NCBI RefSeq assembly: GCF_022568835.1
Contig: NZ_JAKZHV010000003.1
Coordinates: 496,001-560,000 of the forward strand
DNA length: 64,000 bases
Reading direction: 5' to 3'
Origin: Arsenicicoccus piscis
GTDB taxonomy: Bacteria; Actinomycetota; Actinomycetes; Actinomycetales; Dermatophilaceae
Part shown: positions 35,693 to 46,269 of the stretch, in pieces
Position numbering within the stretch: position 1 is the stretch's first letter
Layout: the number at the start of each line of letters is the position of its first letter
The notes under the pieces: model-generated
Database searches by the model: none
Told to the model about the DNA's origin: nothing
What the model saw: the letters and a program-made list of their open reading frames with translations, nothing else
Program-made: the position numbers and the translations under genes

Positions 35693-36519
35693 TGGGTCAG
35701 AAGGTCAACCCGAACGGCTTCCGCCTCGGTATCACCACGGACCACACGAGCCGTTGGTTCGCTGACAGCACCAAGGCCGGCCAGCGCTACCGCGATTACG
35801 TAAAGGAGGACGTGGCGATCCGCAAGCTCATGTCCGAGGGCATGGAGCGCGCCGGTATCGCCAAGGTCGAGATCGAGCGCACCCGCGACCGCGTCCGCGT
35901 GGACATCCACACGGCGCGCCCCGGCATCGTCATCGGTCGCCGCGGCGCCGAGGCCGACCGCATCCGCGGCGAGCTCGAGAAGCTCACGGGCAAGCAGGTC
36001 CAGCTGAACATCCTCGAGGTCAAGAACCCCGAGCAGGACGCCCAGCTGGTCGCCCAGGGCATCGCCGAGCAGCTCTCGGCCCGTGTGTCCTTCCGCCGCG
36101 CCATGCGCAAGGGCATGCAGTCCGCCACCCGCGCCGGTGCCAAGGGCATCCGGGTGCAGGTCTCCGGCCGCCTCGGCGGCGCGGAGATGAGCCGCACCGA
36201 GTTCTACCGCGAGGGTCGGGTGCCGCTGCACACGCTGCGCGCGAACATCGACTACGGCTTCTACGAGGCCAAGACCACCTTCGGTCGCATCGGTGTCAAG
36301 GTCTGGATCTACAAGGGCGACGTGACCGCCAAGGAGCTCGCGGCCCAGCAGGCCGCCGCTCCGCGCCCGTCGCGTGGCCCGCGTCGTGACGGCGCCGACC
36401 GCCCCGGCCGTGGCCGTGGCCCGCGTCGTGACGCCCCCCAGGCCCAGACCGCCGAGCCGACGGCTGCGACCGCCGACACCACGCAGGCCGCGCCTGCGCA
36501 GCAGGGAGCTGAGTCCTGA
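35692..36519 (+). CDS. rpsC: 30S ribosomal protein uS3
   Basis: 275 residues, longer than the ~233-residue E. coli protein because of a C-terminal tail. [20 protein letters not shown] and the KH motif [20 protein letters not shown] are conserved, and [20 protein letters not shown] marks the C-terminal domain. The tail from about residue 220 repeats Arg/Gly/Asp blocks (GPRRD occurs twice) and then Ala/Thr/Pro/Gln, likely unstructured. uS3 lines the mRNA entry channel. Confidence 0.96.
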   Translation: MGQKVNPNGFRLGITTDHTSRWFADSTKAGQRYRDYVKEDVAIRKLMSEGMERAGIAKVEIERTRDRVRVDIHTARPGIVIGRRGAEADRIRGELEKLTGKQVQLNILEVKNPEQDAQLVAQGIAEQLSARVSFRRAMRKGMQSATRAGAKGIRVQVSGRLGGAEMSRTEFYREGRVPLHTLRANIDYGFYEAKTTFGRIGVKVWIYKGDVTAKELAAQQAAAPRPSRGPRRDGADRPGRGRGPRRDAPQAQTAEPTAATADTTQAAPAQQGAES

Positions 36520-36938
36520 TGTTGATTCCGCGTCGAGTCAAGCACCGCAAGCAGCACCACCCGGGACGCTCGGGTGCCGCCAAGGGTGGCACCAAGGTCT
36601 CGTTCGGTGACTACGGCATCCAGGCGCTCGAGCCGGCCTACGTGACGAACCGTCAGATCGAGTCGGCCCGTATCGCCATGACCCGCTACATCAAGCGTGG
36701 CGGAAAGGTCTGGATCAACATCTACCCGGACCGCCCGCTCACCAAGAAGCCCGCCGAGACCCGCATGGGTTCGGGCAAGGGCTCGCCCGAGTGGTGGGTG
36801 GCCAACGTCAAGCCCGGCCGCGTCATGTTCGAGCTGGCCGGTGTGTCCGAGCCGGTGGCCCGCGAGGCCATGCGTCTCGCGATGCACAAGCTCCCCATGA
36901 AGTGCCGGTTCGTGTCCCGTGAGGGTGGTGACATCTGA
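36519..36938 (+). CDS. rplP: 50S ribosomal protein uL16
   Basis: 139 residues: [60 protein letters not shown]. It organises the A-site tRNA region of 23S rRNA. Its start and stop each overlap the neighbouring genes by one base (TGATG), showing tight coupling with rpsC and rpmC. Confidence 0.97.
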   Translation: MLIPRRVKHRKQHHPGRSGAAKGGTKVSFGDYGIQALEPAYVTNRQIESARIAMTRYIKRGGKVWINIYPDRPLTKKPAETRMGSGKGSPEWWVANVKPGRVMFELAGVSEPVAREAMRLAMHKLPMKCRFVSREGGDI

Positions 36939-37183
36939 TGGCAGTCGGTTCCAAGGACCTCACGCCCATCGATCTGCGTGAGTTCGACGACGCCCGTCTC
37001 GTCGACGAGCTGAAGAAGGCCAAGGGCGAGCTGTTCAACCTTCGGTTCCAGTCGGCGACCGGCCAGCTGGAGAACCACGGCCGCCTGCGCGCGGTCAAGA
37101 AGGACATCGCCCGCATCTACACCGAGATGCGCGAGCGCGAGCTCGGCATCGGTGCGGCGCCGGCGAAGGGTGAGAAGGCATGA
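36938..37183 (+). CDS. rpmC: 50S ribosomal protein uL29
   Basis: 81 residues. [20 protein letters not shown] and [20 protein letters not shown] are the family core; the C-terminus has a short Ala/Lys tail. It lies near the tunnel exit beside uL23. Overlaps rpsQ by four bases. Confidence 0.95.
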   Translation: MAVGSKDLTPIDLREFDDARLVDELKKAKGELFNLRFQSATGQLENHGRLRAVKKDIARIYTEMRERELGIGAAPAKGEKA

Positions 37184-37476
37184 GCGAGCAGGAGACTGGC
37201 GTGACCGAGCAGGTCAACGATTCCGAGCGCAACTACCGCAAGACCGCTCGCGGTCTGGTCGTCAGCGACAAGATGAACAAGACCGTCGTGGTCGAGGTCG
37301 AGGACCGGGTCAAGCACGCGCTCTACGGCAAGGTCATGCGGCGCACGAGCAAGCTCAAGGCGCACGACGAGCAGAACGAGTGCGGCATCGGCGACCTGGT
37401 GCTGCTCATGGAGACCCGTCCGCTGTCGGCCACCAAGCGCTGGCGCGTGGTGGAGATTTTGGAGAAGGCCAAGTGA
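37180..37476 (+). CDS. rpsQ: 30S ribosomal protein uS17
   Basis: 98 residues from ATG 37180, overlapping the rpmC stop. After a ~17-residue acidic N-terminal extension the core reads [20 protein letters not shown] and [20 protein letters not shown]. It binds 16S rRNA early in assembly. rplN begins at a GTG overlapping its stop. Confidence 0.96.
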   Translation: MSEQETGVTEQVNDSERNYRKTARGLVVSDKMNKTVVVEVEDRVKHALYGKVMRRTSKLKAHDEQNECGIGDLVLLMETRPLSATKRWRVVEILEKAK

Positions 37477-37841
37477 TTCAGCAGGAGTCGCGGCTGCGCG
37501 TCGCCGACAACACCGGTGCCAAGGAGATCTTGTGCATCCGTGTCCTCGGTGGCTCGGGCCGTCGTTATGCCGGAATCGGCGACACCATCGTCGCCACCGT
37601 CAAGGACGCGATCCCCGGCGGCAACGTCAAGAAGGGTGACGTCGTCAAGGCGGTCATCGTGCGCACCGTCAAGGAGCGCCGTCGTCCGGACGGTTCGTAC
37701 ATCAAGTTCGACGAGAACGCCGCGGTGATCCTCAAGAACGACGGTGACCCTCGGGGCACCCGCATCTTCGGCCCGGTGGGCCGCGAGCTGCGCGACAAGA
37801 AGTTCATGAAGATCATCTCGCTGGCACCGGAGGTGCTCTGA
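37473..37841 (+). CDS. rplN: 50S ribosomal protein uL14
   Basis: 122 residues from GTG 37473 ([20 protein letters not shown]). [20 protein letters not shown] and [20 protein letters not shown] are diagnostic. It forms inter-subunit bridges and binds the silencing factor RsfS. First gene of the classical spc group; no separate promoter was recognised, and the 4-nt overlap with rpsQ suggests read-through from S10. Confidence 0.97.
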   Translation: MIQQESRLRVADNTGAKEILCIRVLGGSGRRYAGIGDTIVATVKDAIPGGNVKKGDVVKAVIVRTVKERRRPDGSYIKFDENAAVILKNDGDPRGTRIFGPVGRELRDKKFMKIISLAPEVL

Positions 37842-37844
37842 GCC

Positions 37845-38192
37845 ATGGCGAAGATCAAGATCAAGAAGGGTGACCTCGTGCAGGTCATCAGCGGTCCCGA
37901 GAAGGGGACGACGGGCAAGGTCATCGAGGTCAACCGCGAGACCGAGCGCGTCATCGTCGAGGGCGTCAACCGCGTCACCAAGCACGTGAAGGCCGGTCAG
38001 TCGGCGCGCGGGTCGCGCACCGGTGGCCTGGTCCACACGGAGGCCCCGATCCACGTGTCCAACGTGATGATCGTGGACCCGGAGACCAAGAAGCCGACCC
38101 GGATCACGACCCGCGTCGAGCAGGTCGAGCGGGACGGTCGGACCAAGAACGTGCGTGTCCGCGTCGCGGCGCGCTCGGGTAAGGACCTGTGA
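37845..38192 (+). CDS. rplX: 50S ribosomal protein uL24
   Basis: 115 residues with the KOW motif [20 protein letters not shown] near the N-terminus and [20 protein letters not shown]. It initiates 50S assembly. Three nt separate it from rplN; its TGA overlaps a GTG upstream of rplE. Confidence 0.96.
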   Translation: MAKIKIKKGDLVQVISGPEKGTTGKVIEVNRETERVIVEGVNRVTKHVKAGQSARGSRTGGLVHTEAPIHVSNVMIVDPETKKPTRITTRVEQVERDGRTKNVRVRVAARSGKDL

Positions 38193-38194
38193 GC

Positions 38195-38764
38195 ATGACT
38201 GCCACCACTTCCGAGAAGGTGCAGCCGCGCCTCAAGGCGCGCTACGCCGCCGAGATCAAGCCGGCCCTGCAGGACCAGTTCTCCTACGAGAACGTCATGC
38301 AGATCCCCGGTGTCGTCAAGGTCATCGTCAACATGGGTGTCGGTGAGGCGGCTCGCGACAGCAAGCTGATCGACGGTGCGGTCCGTGACCTCACCGCCAT
38401 CACCGGCCAGAAGCCGATCGTCACCAAGGCCCGCAAGTCCATCGCGCAGTTCAAGCTGCGCGAGGGCATGCCGATCGGCGCGCACGTCACGCTGCGCGGC
38501 GACCGCATGTGGGAGTTCCTCGACCGGCTGCTGTCGGTCGCGCTGCCCCGCATCCGCGACTTCCGCGGCCTGTCGCCCAGGCAGTTCGACGGTCGCGGCA
38601 ACTACACCTTCGGTCTCAACGAGCAGTCGATGTTCCACGAGATCGACCAGGACCGCATCGACCGGGTGCGCGGTATGGACATCACCATCGTCACCACCGC
38701 CACGAACGACGACGAGGGTCGCGCCCTGCTCAAGCAGCTGGGCTTCCCGTTCAAGGAGAACTGA
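38195..38764 (+). CDS. rplE: 50S ribosomal protein uL5
   Basis: 189 residues from ATG 38195 ([20 protein letters not shown]), chosen because AAGGA is nine bases upstream; a GTG at 38189 overlapping the rplX stop would add two residues. [20 protein letters not shown] and [20 protein letters not shown] are typical. It binds 5S rRNA and the P-site tRNA. Confidence 0.95.
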   Translation: MTATTSEKVQPRLKARYAAEIKPALQDQFSYENVMQIPGVVKVIVNMGVGEAARDSKLIDGAVRDLTAITGQKPIVTKARKSIAQFKLREGMPIGAHVTLRGDRMWEFLDRLLSVALPRIRDFRGLSPRQFDGRGNYTFGLNEQSMFHEIDQDRIDRVRGMDITIVTTATNDDEGRALLKQLGFPFKEN

Positions 38765-38765
38765 C

Positions 38766-38951
38766 GTGGCCAAGACCGCCCTGATCCAGAAGGCGAACCG
38801 CAAGCCGAAGTTCGCCGTCCGCGCCTACACCCGCTGCCAGCGCTGCGGCCGACCGCACTCGGTCTACCGCAAGTTCGGTCTGTGCCGCGTGTGCCTGCGC
38901 GAGATGGCCCACCGTGGCGAGCTCCCCGGGGTGACCAAGAGCAGCTGGTGA
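38766..38951 (+). CDS. rpsN: 30S ribosomal protein uS14, zinc-binding type
   Basis: 61 residues from GTG 38766, one base after the rplE stop. Four cysteines in two CxxC pairs (CQRC and CRVC) bind zinc, so this is the short type-Z form rather than the 100-residue zinc-free type. Ends [12 protein letters not shown] hairpin follows in the 154-nt gap before rpsH. Confidence 0.95.
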   Translation: MAKTALIQKANRKPKFAVRAYTRCQRCGRPHSVYRKFGLCRVCLREMAHRGELPGVTKSSW

Positions 38952-38965
38952 GCTCGCTCACCGTG

Positions 38966-38993
38966 CGGCTCGCCGGCTAGCCCTGGCGAGCCG
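38966..38993 (+). terminator. Hairpin between rpsN and rpsH
   Basis: CGGCTCGCC (38966-38974) pairs with GGCGAGCCG (38985-38993), loop GGCTAGCCCT. The 154-nt gap is long for this operon. In E. coli uS8 represses spc mRNA near the rplX-rplE junction; here a regulatory hairpin or partial terminator lies directly before the uS8 gene. Confidence 0.45.
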
Positions 38994-39105
38994 ACACACC
39001 CCACCGGCCCTCGTGGCCATCCCCTGCACGACTCACATCACGTTCATCGAAGGTCGGACCGGCACCGCCGCGACGAAACCGCGATGAGAAAGGGCATCCG
39101 CCCCC

Positions 39106-39504
39106 ATGACCATGACTGACCCGATTGCGGACATGCTGACCCGCGTCCGGAACGCCTCCTCGGCGCACCACGACACCGTCGCCATGCCGTACTCGAAGCT
39201 GAAGAAGAACATCGCGGACATCCTCGAGGCGGAGGGCTACATCGCCGGCTCCAGCATCGCGGACGCCGAGGTGGGCCAGACGCTGACGATCGACCTGAAG
39301 TACGGCCCGGACCGGGAGCGCTCCATCGCCGGTGTGCGCCGCGTCTCCAAGCCGGGCCTGCGCGTCTACGCGAAGTCGACCAACCTGCCCAAGGTTCTCG
39401 GCGGGCTCGGTGTCGCGATCATCTCCACCTCGTCCGGTCTTCTGACCGACAAGCAGGCGGCTGACAAGGGTGTGGGCGGGGAAGTCCTCGCCTACGTCTG
39501 GTAA
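39106..39504 (+). CDS. rpsH: 30S ribosomal protein uS8
   Basis: 132 residues. [20 protein letters not shown] is the standard start (an ATG two codons later is also possible); [20 protein letters not shown] and the C-terminal [20 protein letters not shown] are diagnostic. Primary 16S-binding protein. rplF follows after 26 nt. Confidence 0.96.
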   Translation: MTMTDPIADMLTRVRNASSAHHDTVAMPYSKLKKNIADILEAEGYIAGSSIADAEVGQTLTIDLKYGPDRERSIAGVRRVSKPGLRVYAKSTNLPKVLGGLGVAIISTSSGLLTDKQAADKGVGGEVLAYVW

Positions 39505-39530
39505 CCCACGGAAGGTAGAGGAGGAACACC

Positions 39531-40070
39531 ATGTCCCGAATCGGACGACTCCCCATCTCCGTACCGATGGGTGTGGAGGTCACCATCGACGGTCAGAACG
39601 TGACCGTCAAGAAGAACAACGCCGAGCTGGCCCACGTCGTGGCCGAGCCGATCAAGGTCGAGAAGGGCGAGGACGGCAGCATCGTCGTCACCCGTCCCAA
39701 CGACGAGCGTGAGTCCCGTGCGCTGCACGGCCTGACCCGCTCGCTGATCGCCAACATGGTCGAGGGCGTGACCAACGGCTTCGAGAAGAAGCTCGAGATC
39801 GCCGGCACCGGTTACCGCGTGCTCGCCAAGGGCAGCAACCTGGAGTTCGCTCTGGGCTACAGCCACCCGATCGTCATCGAGCCGCCGGAGGGCATCACCT
39901 TCGCGGTCGAGGGCCCGACCCGGTTCTCGGTCAAGGGCATCGACAAGCAGCTCGTCGGCGAGGTCGCGGCCAACATTCGCAAGCTGCGCAAGCCCGACCC
40001 CTACAAGGGCAAGGGCGTCAAGTACGCGGGCGAGCAGATCAAGCGCAAGGTCGGAAAGGCTGGTAAGTAA
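39531..40070 (+). CDS. rplF: 50S ribosomal protein uL6
   Basis: 179 residues after [31 protein letters not shown] starts the first of two homologous domains; the second holds [19 protein letters not shown] and KIRKP-type end [20 protein letters not shown]. It sits near the factor-binding site. Confidence 0.97.
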   Translation: MSRIGRLPISVPMGVEVTIDGQNVTVKKNNAELAHVVAEPIKVEKGEDGSIVVTRPNDERESRALHGLTRSLIANMVEGVTNGFEKKLEIAGTGYRVLAKGSNLEFALGYSHPIVIEPPEGITFAVEGPTRFSVKGIDKQLVGEVAANIRKLRKPDPYKGKGVKYAGEQIKRKVGKAGK

Positions 40071-40073
40071 GCC

Positions 40074-40448
40074 ATGGCTATCACTGTGAAGCGAGGACGG
40101 GGCAAGTCGATCGCGCGTGCGCGTCGTCACCTGCGTCTGCGCAAGCGGGTCGCCGGCACGGCCGCGCGTCCCCGCCTGGTCGTGAACCGCTCGGCGCGGC
40201 ACCTGTTCGTCCAGGTCGTCGACGACACCGTGGGCAAGACCCTCGCGTCGGCCTCGACCATGGAGAAGGACCTGCGCGCCTTCGACGGCGACAAGACCGC
40301 CAAGGCCAAGAAGGTCGGCGAGCTCGTCGCGGAGCGCGCGAAGAGCGCCGGTATCACCGCTGTGGTCTTCGACCGCGGTGGCAACCAGTACCACGGCCGT
40401 GTCGCCGCGATCGCCGAGGGCGCTCGCGAGGGCGGACTGGACCTGTGA
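40074..40448 (+). CDS. rplR: 50S ribosomal protein uL18
   Basis: 124 residues with a basic N-terminus ([20 protein letters not shown]) and [20 protein letters not shown]; ends [15 protein letters not shown]. It binds 5S rRNA together with uL5. Three nt after rplF. Confidence 0.96.
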   Translation: MAITVKRGRGKSIARARRHLRLRKRVAGTAARPRLVVNRSARHLFVQVVDDTVGKTLASASTMEKDLRAFDGDKTAKAKKVGELVAERAKSAGITAVVFDRGGNQYHGRVAAIAEGAREGGLDL

Positions 40449-40485
40449 GCAACGCACCGCAGACATTCGGAAAGAGGAACATCTG

Positions 40486-41142
40486 ATGCCAGGACCTCAG
40501 CGCCGCGGAACGGGCGCCGGGAACGGCGCCACCGGCGGGAACGAGCGCGGTGACCGTCGTGACCGTCGTGACCGCGACAACCGTCGCGACAACGCCGCGG
40601 AGAAGAGCCAGTACATCGAACGCGTGGTGACCATCAACCGCGTCGCCAAGGTCGTCAAGGGTGGCCGCCGCTTCAGCTTCACGGCGCTCGTCGTCGTGGG
40701 TGACGGTGACGGCACCGTGGGCGTGGGCTACGGCAAGGCCAAGGAGGTGCCCGCGGCGATCGCCAAGGGTGTCGAGGAGGCCAAGAAGGCCTTCTTCCGC
40801 GTGCCCCGCATCCAGGGCACCATCCCGCACCCCGTGCAGGGTGAGGCCGCTGCCGGTGTCGTGCTCCTGCGTCCGGCCGCCCCCGGTACCGGTGTGATCG
40901 CCGGTGGCCCGGTGCGCGCCGTCCTCGAGTGCGCCGGTATCCACGACGTGCTGTCCAAGTCGCTCGGCTCGGACAACTCGATCAACATCGTCCACGCGGC
41001 GGTCGCCGCCCTCAAGGGCCTCGAGCGTCCCGAGGCGGTCGCGGCGCGCCGTGGCCTGCCCCTGGAGCAGGTGGCCCCGGCCGCGCTGCTGCGCGCCCAG
41101 GCCGCCGGCGCGGCCGAGGCTGCGGCGAAGGTGGGTGCCTGA
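40486..41142 (+). CDS. rpsE: 30S ribosomal protein uS5
   Basis: 218 residues from ATG 40486 after GGAAAGAGG. An N-terminal extension of ~38 residues is Gly/Asn then alternating Arg/Asp ([16 protein letters not shown]). The core begins [20 protein letters not shown], with [20 protein letters not shown] and [20 protein letters not shown]. It shapes decoding accuracy and mRNA entry. TGA overlaps rpmD by one base. Confidence 0.96.
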   Translation: MPGPQRRGTGAGNGATGGNERGDRRDRRDRDNRRDNAAEKSQYIERVVTINRVAKVVKGGRRFSFTALVVVGDGDGTVGVGYGKAKEVPAAIAKGVEEAKKAFFRVPRIQGTIPHPVQGEAAAGVVLLRPAAPGTGVIAGGPVRAVLECAGIHDVLSKSLGSDNSINIVHAAVAALKGLERPEAVAARRGLPLEQVAPAALLRAQAAGAAEAAAKVGA

Positions 41143-41324
41143 TGGCTCGCCTCAAGGTCACCCAGATCCGGTCCGAGATCGGCGGCAAGCGCAACCAGCG
41201 CGAGACGCTGCGCAGCCTCGGGCTCAAGCGAATCGGCGACGTCGTCGTCAAGGAGGACCGTCCCGAGATCCGCGGGATGGTCAAGACGGTGCCCCACCTG
41301 GTCACCGTCGAGGAGGTTGAGTGA
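41142..41324 (+). CDS. rpmD: 50S ribosomal protein uL30
   Basis: 60 residues: [20 protein letters not shown], then [20 protein letters not shown] and the end HLVTVEEVE. The one-base overlap with rpsE and four-base overlap with a possible GTG of rplO show coupling. Confidence 0.96.
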   Translation: MARLKVTQIRSEIGGKRNQRETLRSLGLKRIGDVVVKEDRPEIRGMVKTVPHLVTVEEVE

Positions 41325-41326
41325 AC

Positions 41327-41800
41327 ATGGCCGACAAGGCTGCCGAGCAGGACAAGACGTCCACGCTGAAGGTCCACCACCTGCGTCCGGCCCCCGGTGC
41401 CAAGACCGCCAAGACCCGTGTGGGTCGCGGTGAGGGCTCCAAGGGCAAGACCGCCGGTCGCGGCACCAAGGGCACGAAGGCCCGCTACCAGGTGCCCGCC
41501 CGTTTCGAGGGTGGTCAGACGCCGCTGCACATGCGGCTGCCGAAGATGCGTGGCTTCAAGAACCCGTTCAAGACCGAGTACCAGGTCGTCAACCTGGACA
41601 AGATCTCGGCGCTGTTCCCCGAGGGCGGCGACGTCACCGTCGACTCCCTCGTCGCCAAGGGCGCGGTCCGCAAGGGCCAGCTGGTCAAGGTGCTCGGCAC
41701 CGGCGAGCTGAGCGTCAAGGTCAACGTCACGGTCGACAAGTTCTCCGGCTCCGCCAAGGACAAGATCGAGGCGGCCGGCGGAACGGCCACCGAGGCCTGA
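41327..41800 (+). CDS. rplO: 50S ribosomal protein uL15
   Basis: 157 residues from ATG 41327 ([20 protein letters not shown]); a GTG at 41321, overlapping the rpmD stop, would add two residues and is also served by the GAGGAGG upstream. [20 protein letters not shown] and [20 protein letters not shown] are the family core. A terminator-like hairpin precedes secY. Confidence 0.95.
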   Translation: MADKAAEQDKTSTLKVHHLRPAPGAKTAKTRVGRGEGSKGKTAGRGTKGTKARYQVPARFEGGQTPLHMRLPKMRGFKNPFKTEYQVVNLDKISALFPEGGDVTVDSLVAKGAVRKGQLVKVLGTGELSVKVNVTVDKFSGSAKDKIEAAGGTATEA

Positions 41801-41835
41801 TCGTTCTACGATCGGCCGACGCGACGAACTGCCGC

Positions 41836-41872
41836 ACGCACCCCGGGTGCCCGTCTGGGCCCCGGGGTGCGT
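41836..41872 (+). terminator. Strong hairpin between rplO and secY
   Basis: ACGCACCCCGGG (41836-41847) pairs with CCCGGGGTGCGT (41861-41872), a 12-bp perfect stem whose loop contains GCCC/GGGC. It would end or attenuate the spc transcript. A TACCCT -10-like element at 41898-41903, like the rplJ promoter, may restart transcription for secY. Confidence 0.7.
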
Positions 41873-41964
41873 CCGTTCCGGGGCCGGCCCCCGGTGCTAC
41901 CCTTCCGCACGTTGCCTAGTCGTGCACGAACGGCGCCTCGCCCGTCGAGCGCCGAGGAGGACCC

Positions 41965-43274
<1,310 letters not shown>

Positions 43275-43275
<1 letters not shown>

Positions 43276-43856
43276 TGCAGCTCATCATCATGGGCCCCCC
43301 CGGGGCCGGCAAGGGCACCCAGGCGGCCCGTCTCGTCGAGCGCCTCGGCGTGCCCGCCATCTCCACCGGCGACATCTTCCGCGCCAACATCAAGGGCCAG
43401 ACCGAGCTGGGCAAGCAGGTCCAGGCGATCACCGCGTCGGGTGGCTACGTCCCCGACGAGATCACCAACGCCATCGTCGAGGACCGGCTCGCCCAGGGCG
43501 ACTGCGAGCAGGGCTTCCTGCTCGACGGCTACCCGCGCACCGTCGGTCAGGTCGAGGCGCTGGACCAGATGCTCGAGAAGGCCGGCCGGGCCATCGACCA
43601 CGTGCTGGTCCTCACCGTCGACACCGACGCCGTCGTGCAGCGCCTGCTCAAGCGCGCCGAGATCGAGGGTCGCGCGGACGACACCGAAGAGGTCATCCGG
43701 GAGCGGATGGCGATCTACGCCCGCGAGACCGAGCCGCTGCTCGAGGTCTACCGTCGGCGTGGGCTGCTGCGCGAGGTCAGCGGCATGGGCGAGCTGGACG
43801 AGGTCACCGAGCGCCTGCTCGGTGCCGTGGCCCCGACCGAGCCGGCGGCACGCTGA
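43275..43856 (+). CDS. adk: Adenylate kinase
   Basis: 193 residues from ATG 43275. P-loop [10 protein letters not shown] at residues 7-16, then [14 protein letters not shown] and [12 protein letters not shown]. The long LID domain found in ~214-residue enzymes is replaced by a short loop, as is usual in actinobacteria. It interconverts ATP+AMP and 2 ADP. Overlaps secY by one base and lies 2 nt before map, giving the common secY-adk-map order. Confidence 0.96.
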
Positions 43857-43858
43857 GC

Positions 43859-44716
43859 ATGTTCGGCAGGACCCGGATCGAGACCAAGACCGACGACCAG
43901 CTGCGCGCGATGCGCGCGGCCGGGCTGGTCGTCGGTCGCACGCTGGTGATGCTCGGCGAGCACGTGCGCGACGGCGTCACCACCGGGGAGCTCGACCGGC
44001 TGGCCGAGGAGTTCATCCGCGCCGAGGGGATGCACCCCAACTTCAGCGAGGTGCCCGGCTACCGGCACACCCTGTGCGTCTCGGTCAACGACGAGGTCGT
44101 CCACGGCATCCCGGGGGACCGGGTGCTGCGCGACGGTGACCTGGTGTCGATCGACTGTGGCTGCTACGTGCGGACGCCGCAGGGCGAGCACTGGCACGGC
44201 GACGCGGCGCGGACCTTCGTGGTCGGCGGGCGGGACGCCGCCCGGCCCGAGGACCTGATGCTCTCCGACGCGACGGAGGCCTCGATGTGGGCCGGTATCG
44301 CCGCGCTGCGGGTCGGCCACCGGCTCTACGACGTGGGTGCGGCCGTCGAGGACGAGGTCGTCGCCCGCGGCCGCCTCGAGGAGCGCGAGTACGGCATCAT
44401 CGAGGACTACGTCGGGCACGGCATCGGCCGCGAGATGCACATGGACCCGCAGGTGCCCAACTACCGGGTCCGCGACAGGGGCCCGGTGGTGCGCAGCGGC
44501 ACGACCGTGGCGATCGAGCCGATGGTGACCCTCGGCACCGAGCGCACCCACACCCTCGCCGACGACTGGACCGTCGTCACCGACGACGGGTCGCGGGCCT
44601 CGCACTGGGAGAACTCCGTCGCCGTCACCGACGCCGGCCTGTGGGTGCTCACCGAGATCGACGGGGGCGCGGCCAGGCTCGTCGATCTGGGCGTTCCCTA
44701 CGCGCCGCTGGACTGA
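43859..44716 (+). CDS. map: Methionine aminopeptidase, type I
   Basis: 285 residues. It removes the initiator Met from nascent proteins. The five metal ligands can be placed: Asp in DLVSIDCGCYV, Asp in HGDAARTFVVG, His in VGHGIGREMH, Glu in AIEPMVTLG and Glu in HWENSVAVT. The substrate-pocket block CVSVNDEVVHGIPGD is intact. There is no N-terminal SH3-type zinc extension. It ends 3 nt before the stop of the convergent ABC ATPase gene. Confidence 0.95.
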   Translation: MFGRTRIETKTDDQLRAMRAAGLVVGRTLVMLGEHVRDGVTTGELDRLAEEFIRAEGMHPNFSEVPGYRHTLCVSVNDEVVHGIPGDRVLRDGDLVSIDCGCYVRTPQGEHWHGDAARTFVVGGRDAARPEDLMLSDATEASMWAGIAALRVGHRLYDVGAAVEDEVVARGRLEEREYGIIEDYVGHGIGREMHMDPQVPNYRVRDRGPVVRSGTTVAIEPMVTLGTERTHTLADDWTVVTDDGSRASHWENSVAVTDAGLWVLTEIDGGAARLVDLGVPYAPLD

Positions 44717-44719
44717 CCG

Positions 44720-45394
44720 TCACACCCGGCGACCTTCGTCGAGCGCGATCTGGGCGTCCGCCAAGGCGGCGGCCTCGGGGTCGTGCGTCGCCATCAGCAC
44801 CGTGGCGCCCCGCTCTGCCACCCCGCGCAGCAGGTGCAGCACCCGCTCGCGGTTGCCGTGGTCGAGCTCCGAGGTCGGCTCGTCGGCGAGCAGGACGGCC
44901 GGGGCCAGGGCCAGACCGCGCGCGATCGCGACCCGCTGCTGCTGACCACCGGACAGCTCCTCGATGAGGTGCCCGCCGGACTCGCGCAGCCCCACCGCGT
45001 CGAGTGCCGTGTCGCTGCGCTCGCCGGCCGCTGCCTGGGCGCGCCGCCGACGGGTTCGGGCGAGCAGCGGGAGCGGGACGTTCTCGCGAGCCGTCAGCGA
45101 GGCGGCCAGCCCGTTGCCCTGCGGCACGAGCGCGATCCCGACCCGCTGGGCCGTGGACAGGTCGGTGACCGCGGTGTCACCGAGCCGCACGGTGCCCACC
45201 TCCGGCTCGAGGAGCTTGGCGAGCAGCCAGAGCAGGGTCGTCTTGCCTGAGCCGGACGGGCCGGTGAGCGCCACGAGCCGGCCGGGCGCCAACGACATCG
45301 AGACGTCGTCGATCGCCGCTGCCCGGTCACCGACCGTCGTCCGTCCGGTGGTGGGGTAGCGGTAGCGCAGGCCACGCGCCTCGAGCGAGCTCAT
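44720..45394 (-). CDS. ABC transporter ATP-binding protein (MacB/LolD-like)
   Basis: 224 residues from ATG 45394, which overlaps the upstream ATPase stop (ATGA); 54 nt of open frame upstream are not needed. Walker A GPSGSGKTT, Q-loop ALVPQGNGL, canonical signature LSGGQQQRVAIARGLALAP, Walker B LLADEPTSELD and switch His in MATHDP. It is the second, catalytically complete ATPase of the operon and would pair with the ATPase encoded just before it to power the FtsX-like permease. Substrate unknown; relatives export lipoproteins, peptides or antibiotics. Confidence 0.9.
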   Translation of the reverse strand: MSSLEARGLRYRYPTTGRTTVGDRAAAIDDVSMSLAPGRLVALTGPSGSGKTTLLWLLAKLLEPEVGTVRLGDTAVTDLSTAQRVGIALVPQGNGLAASLTARENVPLPLLARTRRRRAQAAAGERSDTALDAVGLRESGGHLIEELSGGQQQRVAIARGLALAPAVLLADEPTSELDHGNRERVLHLLRGVAERGATVLMATHDPEAAALADAQIALDEGRRV

Positions 45395-46269
45395 CGGGGC
45401 TCCCCTGTCGCCTGGTCCGTCTGGATGTCGTCCCGCTCGAGCAGCCACCCGTGCTCGGTGGGCTGCACCCGCACGAGCGTGCCAGGCGGCAGCGCGGCGA
45501 CGATCGCCTGGGGCAGCGGGAGTGACCCGTCGACGGCAACGATGCTCAGCTCCTCGCCCCGCCGACCCTCGCCGCTGACCCGGCCGTCGCGGATGGTGAC
45601 GGTGCGGGGGAGCGCCTCGGCCACGTGCGGGTCGTGGGTCACGATGATGATGGTGGTGCCGTGCTCGGCGCTGACCCGTTGCAGCGTCCCGATCACCAGG
45701 GCGCGCGCCTCGTGGTCGAGCTGGCTGGTGGGTTCGTCGGCGAGCAGCAGACCGGGCCGGGCCGCGAGGGCCACACCGAGGGCGGTGAGCTGCTGCTGGG
45801 CGGGGGTGAGGGAGCGCAACGTGGCCTCCGCCACGTCACCCAGCCCCAGCTCGTCGACCAGCGCGGCGGGAGCGGGGACGTCGGGGCGTTCTGCGCGCAG
45901 GGCCGCGCGCTGGGCGAAGGCAATGTTCTCGCGCGGCGTGAGGTAGGGGATGAGGTTGCGCATGGCGCCCTGCAGCAGGAAGCCGACGTCGGTGGCACGG
46001 TAGCGGTCGAGCTCGGCGGGGCTCATGGCACCGAGGTCGTGGTCGCCGACCCGGATGCGTCCGGCGCTCGGTCGGATCAGCCCGGCGAACAGCGACAGCA
46101 GCGTCGACTTGCCCGCACCCGAGGGGCCGAGCAGACCGACGACCTCCCCGGGCCGCACGACCAGGTCGACGCCGGACAACGCGGCCACGTCGTGTCCCTC
46201 GGCCCGGTAGATGTGGACCAGTCCGACGGTGGACACGGCCACCCCGGACCGCGGGTGCAGCTCGGTCAC
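45391..46269 (-). CDS. ABC transporter ATP-binding protein with degenerate signature motif
   Basis: 292 residues from GTG 46269, overlapping the permease stop (GTGA) and, at its end, the next ATPase gene. Walker A GPSGAGKST, Q-loop VGFLLQGAMRN, Walker B LLLADEPTSQLD and H-loop VTHDP are intact. The signature reads LTPAQQQLTALGVALAARPG instead of LSGGQ, so one of the two nucleotide sites of a heterodimer would be degenerate. A C-terminal extension of about 65 residues (from GEELSIVAVDGSLPLPQ) follows the ATPase domain and has no counterpart in its partner. Confidence 0.88.
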   Translation of the reverse strand: MTELHPRSGVAVSTVGLVHIYRAEGHDVAALSGVDLVVRPGEVVGLLGPSGAGKSTLLSLFAGLIRPSAGRIRVGDHDLGAMSPAELDRYRATDVGFLLQGAMRNLIPYLTPRENIAFAQRAALRAERPDVPAPAALVDELGLGDVAEATLRSLTPAQQQLTALGVALAARPGLLLADEPTSQLDHEARALVIGTLQRVSAEHGTTIIIVTHDPHVAEALPRTVTIRDGRVSGEGRRGEELSIVAVDGSLPLPQAIVAALPPGTLVRVQPTEHGWLLERDDIQTDQATGEPR